This document shows positions 1 to 7,446 of a stretch of 37,637 nt of DNA, piece after piece. Position 1 is the stretch's first letter, and every line of letters starts with the position of its first letter. The notes beneath the pieces are model-generated. The model was not told the DNA's origin. It saw only the letters and a list, made by a program, of their open reading frames with translations, and ran no database searches. A program made the translations under genes and the position numbers. The stretch comes from JBBSHS01 sp038232515 (GTDB lineage: Bacteria; Actinomycetota; Acidimicrobiia; Acidimicrobiales; JAUJNH01): NCBI GenBank assembly GCA_038232515.1, contig JBBSHS010000018.1, positions 1 through 37,637 of the forward strand. Reading direction: 5' to 3'.

Positions 1-477
1 AGGGTCGTCCGCCGCCAACCGGTCGCCGTAGCCATAGCCACGGCCATCCTCCCCCAGCACGACACCCGCCTCCTGCACCCGCCCGTCCGGTTCCAGGTAC
101 ATCGGGGCGGCGGCGCCGGCCTGGGAGTCGTCGTCGAGGGCCCGGACCAGCGGAGCCAGCCAGCCCGGTCCGGGCTCGATGTCGGCATTCAGGATGCCGA
201 CGTGCCGGCCCCGGGCGTGCAGGGCACCCAGGTCGGCGGCCGCGGCGAAGCCGACGTTGCGGGAGTTCAACACGAAGCGGGCCCCGGTCACCTCGTCCTG
301 CAATCGTGCGCCGGCACGGTCGGGCGAGGCGTTGTCGACGACGATGACCTCGTAGCGCTCGTCCGTGGACCGGGCGATGGCCTCGAGCGTCCGGCGGGCC
401 AAGCCGTACCCGCCGTAGACGACCACGACGAGACTGGCGGCGGGCTCGTCGCAGGGGGGGAAGTCGACGCGGCTCAA
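1..477 (-). CDS. Family 2 glycosyltransferase, N-terminal part (runs off window)
   Basis: The translated 159 residues read as a GT-A fold transferase. A beta-strand block LVVVVYGGY (about residues 16-24) leads to VVDNASPDR, the nucleotide-binding loop. NSRNVGFAAAAD and then LNADIEPGPGWL supply the DxD-like NAD metal site of O-antigen type GT2 enzymes. The later VQEAGVVLGEDG..YGYGD stretch is typical of the large rhamnan/O-antigen transferases with an added domain. I chose a TTG start because TTGA overlaps the stop of the upstream gene and AAGGTGG lies just before it. The C-terminus lies outside the window. Donor and acceptor cannot be told; in this context it likely builds a cell-surface glycan at the cytoplasmic face. 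Confidence 0.85.
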   Translation of the reverse strand, partial: MSRVDFPPCDEPAASLVVVVYGGYGLARRTLEAIARSTDERYEVIVVDNASPDRAGARLQDEVTGARFVLNSRNVGFAAAADLGALHARGRHVGILNADIEPGPGWLAPLVRALDDDSQAGAAAPMYLEPDGRVQEAGVVLGEDGRGYGYGDRLAADDP

Positions 478-1097
478 CCCCACCTTTTCCGCTTCTCGTC
501 GCCGGCGCCGGCCACCAGGCCGGACAGGCCCGACCACAGCGGCCCGGCCCGACCCCGCCCGAACCAGCGGTCCGCCCCCACGGTGGCCGTCTCCAGCCTC
601 GACCACGGCGGGGAGGTGCCCATGTCGGCCCTTGCCCGCCGACGCCAGTCCGGGTCCAGGGCGTCGGCGGCCCGGTCGAAGAAGGTGTCGAGCGGCCCCG
701 TGTCGGTCGTCCCCGCGGCCACGCCCCTGACGGGACGACCGAGCGACCAGGCGAGCGCGCCGACCCGGGGGTCGCTCGACAGGACCACAGCGGCGCCGAA
801 GACGGCGGCCACCCAGTCGGCCAGGCTGGCTTCGTCGGGTAGGGCGGGGTCGACTCCCGGCGTCACGGCCGGCGCCTCGTCCGGGTACCACTCCATGGCC
901 CGCAGAAAGCGAAGGCGGCGTTCCAGTAGGGCTGGTGGGAACGCCCGTCCGGCGAGCAGGGGCAGCGGCGGCAGTCCGGGATCGATCGGCACGTCCAGTA
1001 AGAGGGTCCGCCCCGTGCGCCACCCGATCTCGTGGGCGATCACCCGTTCAGCCACGACGGCCATCAGGTCGGGCCGCCCAACTGCCGGTGCCGTCAC
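474..1097 (-). CDS. Uncharacterised protein with weak pyruvyltransferase-like C-terminal block
   Basis: About 207 residues from a GTG preceded by GGAG at a 7-nt spacing; an ATG at 1064 is the alternative start. I do not firmly recognise the family. The stretch AAVVLSSDPRVGALAWSLGRP (about residues 130-150) resembles the site in polysaccharide pyruvyltransferases where an Arg/His precedes an 'alg-RPv' turn, but the usual length there is about 350 residues, so the N-terminal half would be missing. The C-terminus is basic (DEKRKRWG). It sits between a methyltransferase and a GT2 gene and is translationally coupled to the latter (TTGA). It could be a trimmed pyruvyltransferase or an unrelated accessory protein. 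Confidence 0.55.
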   Translation of the reverse strand: MTAPAVGRPDLMAVVAERVIAHEIGWRTGRTLLLDVPIDPGLPPLPLLAGRAFPPALLERRLRFLRAMEWYPDEAPAVTPGVDPALPDEASLADWVAAVFGAAVVLSSDPRVGALAWSLGRPVRGVAAGTTDTGPLDTFFDRAADALDPDWRRRARADMGTSPPWSRLETATVGADRWFGRGRAGPLWSGLSGLVAGAGDEKRKRWG

Positions 1098-1179
1098 CCC
1101 GGAGCTCCCACGCCATCGCTGGCGTCGCGTCGGCTCGCCATCAAGCCGAAGGAGGTTAGGTCGGCGTGGCCGTTGGCGC

Positions 1180-1935
1180 TTACGGGCGGCTGCAGCTCGA
1201 CGAGGGAGGCCCCGGCTGACGGACGGCGGCGAAGACGTACACGGCACATCCGATCGCCCGCGCCAAGGCCACCCTCTCGAACCCCGACTCGACCCTCTTC
1301 AATGCGACGGCGCACCAATCCGGGCAGAACATGGGCACGAGCCCCGCCCATGTGCGACGTTCAACGGTACCTCCGATCTCGCGGATCCACCGATCAAGGG
1401 TCTTTGGGGCATAGGACATCTCACCGTGCTTTATGTGATACGGGTGGAAGCGTTCGAAGAGCTTCAGCCCTGGGTTGTAACCATTGGGCTCGAGAACCAC
1501 GACCATGGGAGCCACACGTAGCGCCTCTCGGAGTGCCTCCTGTGCCTTGGGCATATGGTGCAGCACCCCACGGACCAAAGCGATGTCGAAGCTGTCGTCC
1601 ACATACGGCAGATCGGAAGCGCTGCAGACTGAAAAGGTCAATCTCTGATCTTCCACTCTCTGGCTGGCCAGCTCGACCGCCTCGGAGATCGCGTCGATGC
1701 CGTGGATGCTGGCCGGCTTGGCCACGGCCAACAACTCGACAGTGGTGGCGCCGTCTCCACAGCCCACATCGATGATCCGCCTGTTCTGGAAATCGGCGAT
1801 GTCCAGCAGCGCATCGGTGGCACGCTGATTCGCCAGCCGGCTGCTCAGCCGCGCATTCGTCGTGTACAGGTAACCCTCGTTGTCCGCCAGGTCGGCCTTG
1901 AACCCGTCCAACTTGGGATGATGCCAGGTAGACAA
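1180..1935 (-). CDS. Class I SAM-dependent methyltransferase
   Basis: A 251-residue protein with SAM motif I RIIDVGCGDG (about 53-62), an acidic residue ending strand 2 (HGIDAI, about 80-85) and the motif IV/post region FDIALVRGVLHHMP (about 119-132), as in Methyltransf_11 enzymes. It likely methylates a sugar or small-molecule acceptor in the glycan pathway; the substrate is unknown. I chose TTG at 1935 because AAAGGAG lies 8-9 nt upstream; the in-frame extension to 2028 lacks such a site. It is the first gene of a minus operon with the next two genes. Its codons use more A/T at third positions than genes beyond 7 kb, like its neighbours up to about 5 kb. Confidence 0.85.
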   Translation of the reverse strand: MSTWHHPKLDGFKADLADNEGYLYTTNARLSSRLANQRATDALLDIADFQNRRIIDVGCGDGATTVELLAVAKPASIHGIDAISEAVELASQRVEDQRLTFSVCSASDLPYVDDSFDIALVRGVLHHMPKAQEALREALRVAPMVVVLEPNGYNPGLKLFERFHPYHIKHGEMSYAPKTLDRWIREIGGTVERRTWAGLVPMFCPDWCAVALKRVESGFERVALARAIGCAVYVFAAVRQPGPPSSSCSRP

Positions 1936-2146
1936 TGGGTGCGCTCCTTTCGTTGCCGCGCGGTCAAGAAACAGCACGGGTGCTGAGGGGACCTGCTGAC
2001 CGGCCAAGGGCCAAGGAGCGGCCTCCAACTCTCGGCCTCTATGCTACTGCCGGCTGCATGCACCGACGACAAGGGGTCCGCATGTCTGAGCTCGCCACTG
2101 TGAGCCTTATTTCCCGGCAGTGCGACACGCGCCGGCCCGCCCGCAT
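1936..2146. promoter_or_regulatory. Divergent intergenic region
   Basis: Roughly 210 bp between the methyltransferase reading left and the epimerase reading right. It must hold promoters for both, but I see no convincing -35/-10 pair. The only clear signal is the AAAGGAG ribosome site of the leftward gene at about 1944-1950. No repeat or strong hairpin was noted. Confidence 0.4.
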
Positions 2147-3109
2147 GTGAAGCGGGTCCTCCTCACCGGCGCCACCGGCTTCATCGGTTCGAATGTCGCC
2201 CGTCGTCTGCTGACCGACGGCCACGAGGTCTTCTTGATCCTGCGGCCCGACTGCCCCTCCTGGCGCATCAGGGACGTCGCAGCCGACGTCCGCATCCAAG
2301 AAGTCGACCTTCAGGACCAAGCCGGCGTGACGGACGCGGTACGCCGGGCGAGGCCCGACTGGGTCTTCAATCTGGCTGCCCATGGCGCTTATTCATGGCA
2401 GACCGACCTCCGCGCCATGCTGATGACGAACCTTCTCGGCACCATCCATCTGCTTGAGGCGGCCCTCGCCACCGGCTTCGAGGCCTTCGTGCAGACGGGA
2501 TCATCGTCAGAGTACGGGGCGAAAGACCACTCACCCAGCGAAACCGACTGGTTAGAGCCCAACAGCCAGTATGCGGTCACCAAGGCTTCGGCCACGCTCT
2601 TTTGTCGCTATACCGGCCACGCCCGAGACCTTCCCATTCGCACGCTACGCCTCTACTCCGTTTACGGTCCCTGGGAGGAACCCAGTCGGCTAATGCCGAC
2701 GTTGGTGATGCGGGGATTGCGTGGCGAGCTTCCTGATCTCGTCAGCCCAGAAACGGCCCGAGACTATATCTACGTTGACGACGTCGTAAATGCGTGCATG
2801 GTGGCGGCGGCCACCACCAACCAAGAGCCAGGGGCTGTCTACAACGTGGGCACCGGCCTCCAGACATCGCTGCAGGAGGTCATCGAGCTGGTCCGGGCCG
2901 AACTGAGCATCGACGCCGAGCCGATCTGGGGCTCCATGCCACCTCGAACCTGGGACACCGACGTGTGGGTCGCCGACAGCAGCAGGATCCGCGGCGAGCT
3001 CGGATGGCAACCCAGCCGGACCCTTTCCGAAGGGTTCCGCCTGCTCGTGAGCTGGATCCGTGACCACAGGCACATCCACGAGTTCTACACGTCGCTCAGC
3101 GGTCCATAG
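2147..3109 (+). CDS. NAD(P)-dependent sugar epimerase/dehydratase (extended SDR)
   Basis: About 320 residues of the extended short-chain dehydrogenase family. The Rossmann glycine motif GATGFIG is at residues 8-14; the catalytic set is Ser (QTGSSSEYG, about 117-124), Tyr142 and Lys146 in YAVTK. The later RDYIYVDDVV and VYNVGTG blocks are typical of NDP-sugar 4,6-dehydratases and 4-epimerases. It probably converts a nucleotide sugar in the cytoplasm. Exact chemistry is undetermined; CDP- or dTDP-hexose epimerases and dehydratases all fit. Start: GTG at 2147 gives the usual KRVLLTGATG beginning; GTG at 2120 is an alternative, and neither has a good ribosome site. The gene is monocistronic, divergent from the methyltransferase and convergent with the next gene. 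Confidence 0.9.
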   Translation: MKRVLLTGATGFIGSNVARRLLTDGHEVFLILRPDCPSWRIRDVAADVRIQEVDLQDQAGVTDAVRRARPDWVFNLAAHGAYSWQTDLRAMLMTNLLGTIHLLEAALATGFEAFVQTGSSSEYGAKDHSPSETDWLEPNSQYAVTKASATLFCRYTGHARDLPIRTLRLYSVYGPWEEPSRLMPTLVMRGLRGELPDLVSPETARDYIYVDDVVNACMVAAATTNQEPGAVYNVGTGLQTSLQEVIELVRAELSIDAEPIWGSMPPRTWDTDVWVADSSRIRGELGWQPSRTLSEGFRLLVSWIRDHRHIHEFYTSLSGP

Positions 3110-3134
3110 CCGGACGTGCCCACGCCGTTCCGGC
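3109..3134 (+). terminator. Hairpin between convergent genes
   Basis: A two-part stem follows the epimerase stop: GCCGGA (3109-3114) pairs with TCCGGC (3129-3134), and inside it CGTG (3115-3118) pairs with CACG (3121-3124), with a 4-nt bulge CCGT. No U-tract follows. Its place between two convergent stop codons suggests a terminator or mRNA 3' end stabiliser. Confidence 0.4.
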
Positions 3135-3141
3135 GATGAGA

Positions 3142-4077
3142 TCAGCCGGCAGCATGATCAGGGGCAACCGACGCCGAAGGCCTCCGGGCAATGAGGTAGA
3201 GGTTACCCAGCGGCAGCGGGAGACTGACCCGCCCGAGGAGCGTCGAGTCACAGACTGTGGAGACCCCACGTCGCAGCCGCGGCGGCAGGGGGGCCAGGTG
3301 AGCCAGGTATCCGATCCGCGCCCGGTTCCACACCGGGCCCGTCTCCCTGACCTCGAACCCGTGGGCGAGGCAGATGCGGGACAGGGTGGCAGGGCTGTAC
3401 AGATAGGTGTGCTCGATGTCGATGATAGGGCTTCTTCGCCCAAGGAGGCGGGCCGACAGCGCCCGGACGTTGTGATTGAGAATGAGGAGGTGACCTCCAG
3501 GCTTCAGCGCCTTCCAGCATTCATCGAGTAATCCTCCCGGGTCGGGGAGATGGTCAAACACCTGGAAGAGACAGGCGGCGTCGAACTGGTCGGGGTCCAA
3601 AAGACCGGGACGCATGACGTCACAAAGGATGGAGGTACGCACGGCGGGCGCCGCATCAGCCACCGCCGCGGTGCTCGGTTCGACACCTTGGACCGTGGTG
3701 AATCCTCGTCCCAGCGCCTCCTCCATCGCGAAGCCGTTCCCGCAACCGATCTCCAGCAATGACGGCCGGTTTCCGCAATAGCGACCAATCTTGGCCAGGT
3801 AGCGACCATAGGTGGCTCGGAGGTTGTCCACTTCCAAGTCGTAGTCGAAGCCGCTCGCCTGGTAGAGCTCGGTGAGCGTGTCGGGACGGACGATCGGATC
3901 GGAGCGCACCAACCCGCAGGTACCGCAGCGAACCATGCGATAATGAACCCGGTCGGGCGGTCGGCGGGCCGAAAAGGTGGCGGGATTCAGGTCATCGGGC
4001 CGGAAGTTGGCGGGATATACCTCGGTGGCCTTTTCCGTGGTGTCGCATATGGCGCATCTCGTCGAGACTAGGTCCAC
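3142..4077 (-). CDS. Zinc-ribbon class I SAM methyltransferase
   Basis: 311 residues. The N-terminus holds two cysteine pairs, CAIC (C8, C11) and CGTC (C51, C54), forming a zinc ribbon. The SAM-binding domain follows with LLEIGCGNG (about 107-115) and FDAACLFQVFDHLPDP. Sugar C-methyltransferases of the TylC3/NovU group also start with such a ribbon, but they run to about 400 residues with a further C-terminal domain that is absent here, so it is better placed with the shorter Zn-ribbon methyltransferases of polysaccharide loci. Start: GTG at 4077 shares one base with the upstream stop (TAGTG), indicating coupling to the GT2 gene. It is the last gene of the GtrA-transketolase operon. Confidence 0.85.
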   Translation of the reverse strand: MDLVSTRCAICDTTEKATEVYPANFRPDDLNPATFSARRPPDRVHYRMVRCGTCGLVRSDPIVRPDTLTELYQASGFDYDLEVDNLRATYGRYLAKIGRYCGNRPSLLEIGCGNGFAMEEALGRGFTTVQGVEPSTAAVADAAPAVRTSILCDVMRPGLLDPDQFDAACLFQVFDHLPDPGGLLDECWKALKPGGHLLILNHNVRALSARLLGRRSPIIDIEHTYLYSPATLSRICLAHGFEVRETGPVWNRARIGYLAHLAPLPPRLRRGVSTVCDSTLLGRVSLPLPLGNLYLIARRPSASVAPDHAAG

Positions 4078-5090
4078 TAACCCCACTTGTCGGCCTCGGC
4101 GTCGGCGCCCGTCTGTTGCTGCCGCGGCGATGGCGGGTTGAGAAAGGACTCGACGATGTAGGGGGGACGACGCTTGATCTCGTCGTACATCTGAGCCAGG
4201 TACGACCCGATGATGCTCAGGCACAGCAACTGGATCCCACCCACGAACAGCACCAACACGATGACGGTCGTGAAACCGCTGGGGACGGCCCTCGGATCGG
4301 CGATCCTCACCACCACCAGAACGATCGCCAGCACAAGGGATACAGCACATGTTGCGAGCGCAAGCAGGGTGATCATGTCGATGGGAATATACGAAAACGA
4401 GAAGATGGCCTTCCGGGCCCAACCCAGATTCTTGCGCAGGCTGTTGGTGGTCCGGCCGAACGGCCGCTCGGGCCGCACGTAGCTGATCCCGGTCTGACGG
4501 AATCCAACCCATGCACGCAGGCCCCGAATGAACCGATTGTTCTCGGGAAGTCGGTTGATGGCAGCCACGACGCGTCGGTCGAGTAGAGAGAAGTCACCGG
4601 CATCAAGAGGCATCGGCACATACGACGCCGCCCGGAACAGTCGGTAGAACGCCTTGTAGGCGATCTTCAGGAACCGTGTGGCCTCGCGCTTGGACCTTAT
4701 CCCGTATACCACATCATAACCTTCGAGCCATTTCTCAAAAAACGAGTCGATGACCTCGGGAGGGTCCTGGAGATCACCGTCGAGCAGTACGACGGCGTCA
4801 CCGGTGGCTACCCGCATGCCACTGGTGAAAGCACTCTGTGACCCGAAGTTTCGGGAGTGGTTGATGACCGCTACCTTCGGGTCAGCCGCCGCCAGCGCGG
4901 CCAGAACGGTAGCCGCGTCATCGGGGCTGCAGTCGTTGACGAAGATGATCTCGTAGTCGACATCCATCTCGGCAAAGGCGGCCACCAACCTCTGGTACAT
5001 CTGGGGCACGGCCGGCGCATCGCGGTAACAAGCGATGACGGCACTCAGCCTGACCCCGGCCCTGGTCCTCGGGACGAGTGCGCCCGTCAT
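4077..5090 (-). CDS. Polyprenyl-phosphate glycosyltransferase (GtrB/DPMS-like GT2)
   Basis: 337 residues. The GT2 domain has FVNDCSPDD (about 50-58), the metal-binding DGDLQDPP (104-111) and NFGSQSAFTSGM, all diagnostic of the dolichyl-/polyprenyl-phosphate hexosyltransferase group (GtrB, ArnC, DPMS). Two hydrophobic helices near the C-terminus (about 237-262 and 272-297) anchor it in the membrane, followed by a hydrophilic tail. Expected reaction: transfer of a sugar from a nucleotide donor to undecaprenyl/decaprenyl phosphate, giving a lipid-linked monosaccharide flipped outward by a GtrA-type protein. A GtrA-like gene begins this same operon. The ATG overlaps the preceding stop (ATGA). Confidence 0.92.
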   Translation of the reverse strand: MTGALVPRTRAGVRLSAVIACYRDAPAVPQMYQRLVAAFAEMDVDYEIIFVNDCSPDDAATVLAALAAADPKVAVINHSRNFGSQSAFTSGMRVATGDAVVLLDGDLQDPPEVIDSFFEKWLEGYDVVYGIRSKREATRFLKIAYKAFYRLFRAASYVPMPLDAGDFSLLDRRVVAAINRLPENNRFIRGLRAWVGFRQTGISYVRPERPFGRTTNSLRKNLGWARKAIFSFSYIPIDMITLLALATCAVSLVLAIVLVVVRIADPRAVPSGFTTVIVLVLFVGGIQLLCLSIIGSYLAQMYDEIKRRPPYIVESFLNPPSPRQQQTGADAEADKWG

Positions 5091-6019
5091 GATGTGTGAA
5101 GTCCGACCAACGCTTCCCTCGCCGTCCGGACCAGGGCGCGGCGGGACAGCCCGTGACGGTTGTCGAGATATGCGTGGCCACCGCCCCTGCCGTCGCCGAA
5201 ACAGCGGACACCGCGGCGGATCACCCGACAGCCGAGACCCCGCTCCGCCACCACCTCGCTCACCAGCGAGCCGAGGCCGCCGACGACGGAGTGGCCCTCG
5301 ACGGTAATGACGGTGGCGAATCCATCCAGGATCCGTACCAGGTCTTCGACCGGCGGGGGGCTGACGCTGGCGACGACGACCACGGTGGCCTCGATCCCGT
5401 TCTCCGACAGATCGGCGGCGGAGACCGCCACCTCCGCTGAGACCGCCCCCATCGCCACCATGGCCACATCACCCCCATGGCGCACCACCTCGGCCCGACC
5501 CAGTCTGAACCGACCGTCCAGGTTGGGGACGAGCACATGATCGTCCTTGCCCAGGCGGAGATAAACCGGCCCGGGCAGGTCCCAACATGCCCGGATGGCC
5601 GCCACTGCTTGGGCATGGTCGGCGGGCGCAATGACCGTCATGCCCGGCAGGGCCCGCATCACTGCGACATCCTCGATCCCGTGGTGGCTGGGGCCGGCCG
5701 TGCCGTACTCGAAGCCGCCGCCGACCCCGACGACGCGAACCGGCAGCTGGTGGAGGAGAGGGCCGTTCCGTATGAACTCGTAGGCCCGCATGGAAGCGAA
5801 GGTCGCAATGGAGTAGACGAAGGGCACGAAGCCGGCATCAGCGAGCCCGGTGGCGACCCCGACCATGTTCTGCTCGGCCACGCCGACGTTGAAGAAACGG
5901 TCGGGGAAGCGCTCTATGAAGGGCTCGAAGACCATGAACCCGAGATCGCCGGTGAGCAGGACGACCCGGGGATCGCGGTCGGCCAACTCGATCAGTGTGT
6001 GAACAAAGCTGCGGCGCAT
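5087..6019 (-). CDS. Transketolase-like protein, C-terminal half
   Basis: 310 residues covering the pyrimidine-binding and C-terminal domains of transketolase. FFNVGVAEQNMVGVATGLA contains the catalytic Glu (E49) that activates thiamine diphosphate; GTAGPSHHGIEDVAVMRALPGM is the second family signature. It needs the companion N half, encoded immediately upstream, to form a working ThDP enzyme. Free-standing transketolase pairs inside glycan or antibiotic-sugar loci differ from the one-piece central-metabolism enzyme and often move two-carbon units onto unusual acceptors. Here the pair lies between a GtrA-like flippase and a GtrB-like transferase. The start ATG overlaps the end of the N-half gene by 28 nt. 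Confidence 0.92.
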   Translation of the reverse strand: MRRSFVHTLIELADRDPRVVLLTGDLGFMVFEPFIERFPDRFFNVGVAEQNMVGVATGLADAGFVPFVYSIATFASMRAYEFIRNGPLLHQLPVRVVGVGGGFEYGTAGPSHHGIEDVAVMRALPGMTVIAPADHAQAVAAIRACWDLPGPVYLRLGKDDHVLVPNLDGRFRLGRAEVVRHGGDVAMVAMGAVSAEVAVSAADLSENGIEATVVVVASVSPPPVEDLVRILDGFATVITVEGHSVVGGLGSLVSEVVAERGLGCRVIRRGVRCFGDGRGGGHAYLDNRHGLSRRALVRTAREALVGLHTS

Positions 6020-6825
6020 GAGGCGTCGTCCACCTCCCGAAGAGCGTGGGCGTACTGCTCGTCGGACATGGGCAGGTAATGCCAGCGGATCTGGCCCTCC
6101 ATGAACGACACGCCTCGGCCGAACACGGTGCGGGCGATCAGGACATGGGGCCGACCAGAGACCGTTTCGAGGTGGGCGACGACCCCACCGAGCCGCTTCT
6201 CGTCGTGGCCGTCGACCTCATGGACGTCCCACCCGAATGCCCGCCACCGCTCGGACATGGGAGAGAGGTCGAGCACGTCCCTGGTCGGACCGAGAGCCTG
6301 CTGACCGTTGAGATCCACGATGGCGACCAGATTGGCGAGGCGGCGGTGGGCCGCGAACATGACCGCTTCCCAGGTGGCTCCCTCGTTGCACTCCGCATCG
6401 CTGATCAGGACGAACACCCGACGCCGGGAACCCAGCAACTGAGCCCCCAGGGCCGCCCCCGCCCCGTAGGAGAGGCCCTGGCCGAGAGACCCGGTGGAGA
6501 AGTCCACGCCAGGAACCACGTGCTCTGGATGTACTCCAAGACGGCTGCCGTCACCGCAGAATGTGTCGAGTTCCGCCGCGCTCACCCATCCCCGAAGGTG
6601 CAACGCCGCGTACAGAGCCAGAGCGGCATGGCCCTTCGAGAGGATGAACCGGTCGCGGTCGGGGTCATCGGGCTCGGGCACATGGAGCACTCCGCCGTAG
6701 AGAGCGGCGATGATGTCGGCCACCGAGAGGCACGAGCCGATGTGGCCCACGTTGGCCCGCTTCGACTGCTCCAGGATCACCCGGCGAATGGAGTACCCGA
6801 GGAGGACACCTTCAGCCGCTGGCAT
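5992..6825 (-). CDS. Transketolase-like protein, N-terminal half (ThDP-binding)
   Basis: 277 residues matching the PP domain of transketolase. GHIGSCLS near residue 30, SKGHAALALYA (63-73), STGSLGQGLSYGAGAA (110-125) and the cofactor/metal motif SDAECNEG..WEA (142-154) ending at DLNG (171-174) are visible. The motif begins SDA rather than GDG, as in the polysaccharide-locus subgroup. Ligands D143 and N173 for Mg-diphosphate are kept. Start ATG at 6825 lies inside the end of the GtrA gene (14-nt overlap), so translation is coupled. With the C half it forms a two-subunit enzyme; substrate unknown, possibly a nucleotide-linked keto-sugar (inference). Confidence 0.92.
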   Translation of the reverse strand: MPAAEGVLLGYSIRRVILEQSKRANVGHIGSCLSVADIIAALYGGVLHVPEPDDPDRDRFILSKGHAALALYAALHLRGWVSAAELDTFCGDGSRLGVHPEHVVPGVDFSTGSLGQGLSYGAGAALGAQLLGSRRRVFVLISDAECNEGATWEAVMFAAHRRLANLVAIVDLNGQQALGPTRDVLDLSPMSERWRAFGWDVHEVDGHDEKRLGGVVAHLETVSGRPHVLIARTVFGRGVSFMEGQIRWHYLPMSDEQYAHALREVDDASCAAALFTH

Positions 6826-7312
6826 CAGCGGTCTTCGGGGAGAACTGCTCGACTCGATCCTGCCGGCAGAACACGAGCGTGTCGAGCACGAAGAACCGGA
6901 CCACCCACAACACCGCGGAGGCAATCAGGATGGCACTCATGATGATCACGGTCTGAAAAGGTCTCGATGCCGTGAGGCCCCTGGCCCCTATCTCCGCGGC
7001 CTGGGCCGCCAAGGCCGATAACGCGAGGCCCACGAAAGCCAGAATCCAGAACGGCATGACCTCCTTGGCGAAGTGCGAGCGGCCGGCCCTCCCCCACACC
7101 CATATCCGGTTGAGGAAGTAGGCTGGGACCGTCGCCAGGCCGACGGCAAAGACGGCGGCGACCGCCGCCGACCAGTGAAGGAACAGGTACGACAGACCGA
7201 GCACGGCCTCGCCCAAGGCGACATTCATCACCGAGACGAGCGAGTATCGCACTGCCTTGCGGCCGCCGGAGGTCGCCAACCAGCCTCGGAGTTGCCGAAC
7301 CCGAAGCTTCAC
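6812..7312 (-). CDS. GtrA-family membrane protein (lipid-linked sugar flippase type)
   Basis: 166 residues with four hydrophobic segments (about 21-42, 47-65, 82-104, 119-142) and the family hallmark between helices 2 and 3, YFLNRIWVWGR. GtrA proteins are thought to move polyprenyl-phosphate-linked monosaccharides across the membrane, acting with a GtrB-type transferase; one is encoded three genes downstream. The GTG start has no ribosome site but stands exactly 8 nt after TAGCAT, a leaderless-type -10 box. It is first of five overlapping genes: GtrA, transketolase N, transketolase C, GT2, methyltransferase. The C-terminal tail after helix 4 is hydrophilic and short. Confidence 0.88.
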   Translation of the reverse strand: MKLRVRQLRGWLATSGGRKAVRYSLVSVMNVALGEAVLGLSYLFLHWSAAVAAVFAVGLATVPAYFLNRIWVWGRAGRSHFAKEVMPFWILAFVGLALSALAAQAAEIGARGLTASRPFQTVIIMSAILIASAVLWVVRFFVLDTLVFCRQDRVEQFSPKTADASG

Positions 7313-7320
7313 GCCCCGGC

Positions 7321-7326
7321 ATGCTA
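7321..7326 (-). promoter_or_regulatory. Leaderless-type -10 box of the GtrA-transketolase operon
   Basis: On the minus strand TAGCAT fits TANNNT and ends 8 nt before the GTG at 7312. That spacing puts transcription start at or next to the start codon, as in leaderless actinobacterial mRNAs. No clear -35 is visible. Confidence 0.45.
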
Positions 7327-7446
7327 GCTGTCCGCCGCTCGCACCTGGGCATCCCCCCGTCGGGCGTAGGACTGGCCCCCGCCCCGCCCGCCGGTGCCAC
7401 CGCCGTGTGGGCCGCCTGGGAGCGTCGCCCGCCGCCGCCATCCGCG

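Noticed and set aside
4077..4512. N-terminal extension of the Zn-ribbon methyltransferase into the GT2 gene
   Set aside because: The open frame continues, but the extension is antisense-free overlap with a clear GT2 coding frame; the GTG at 4077 overlaps the GT2 stop and gives the natural start just before the Cys pairs.
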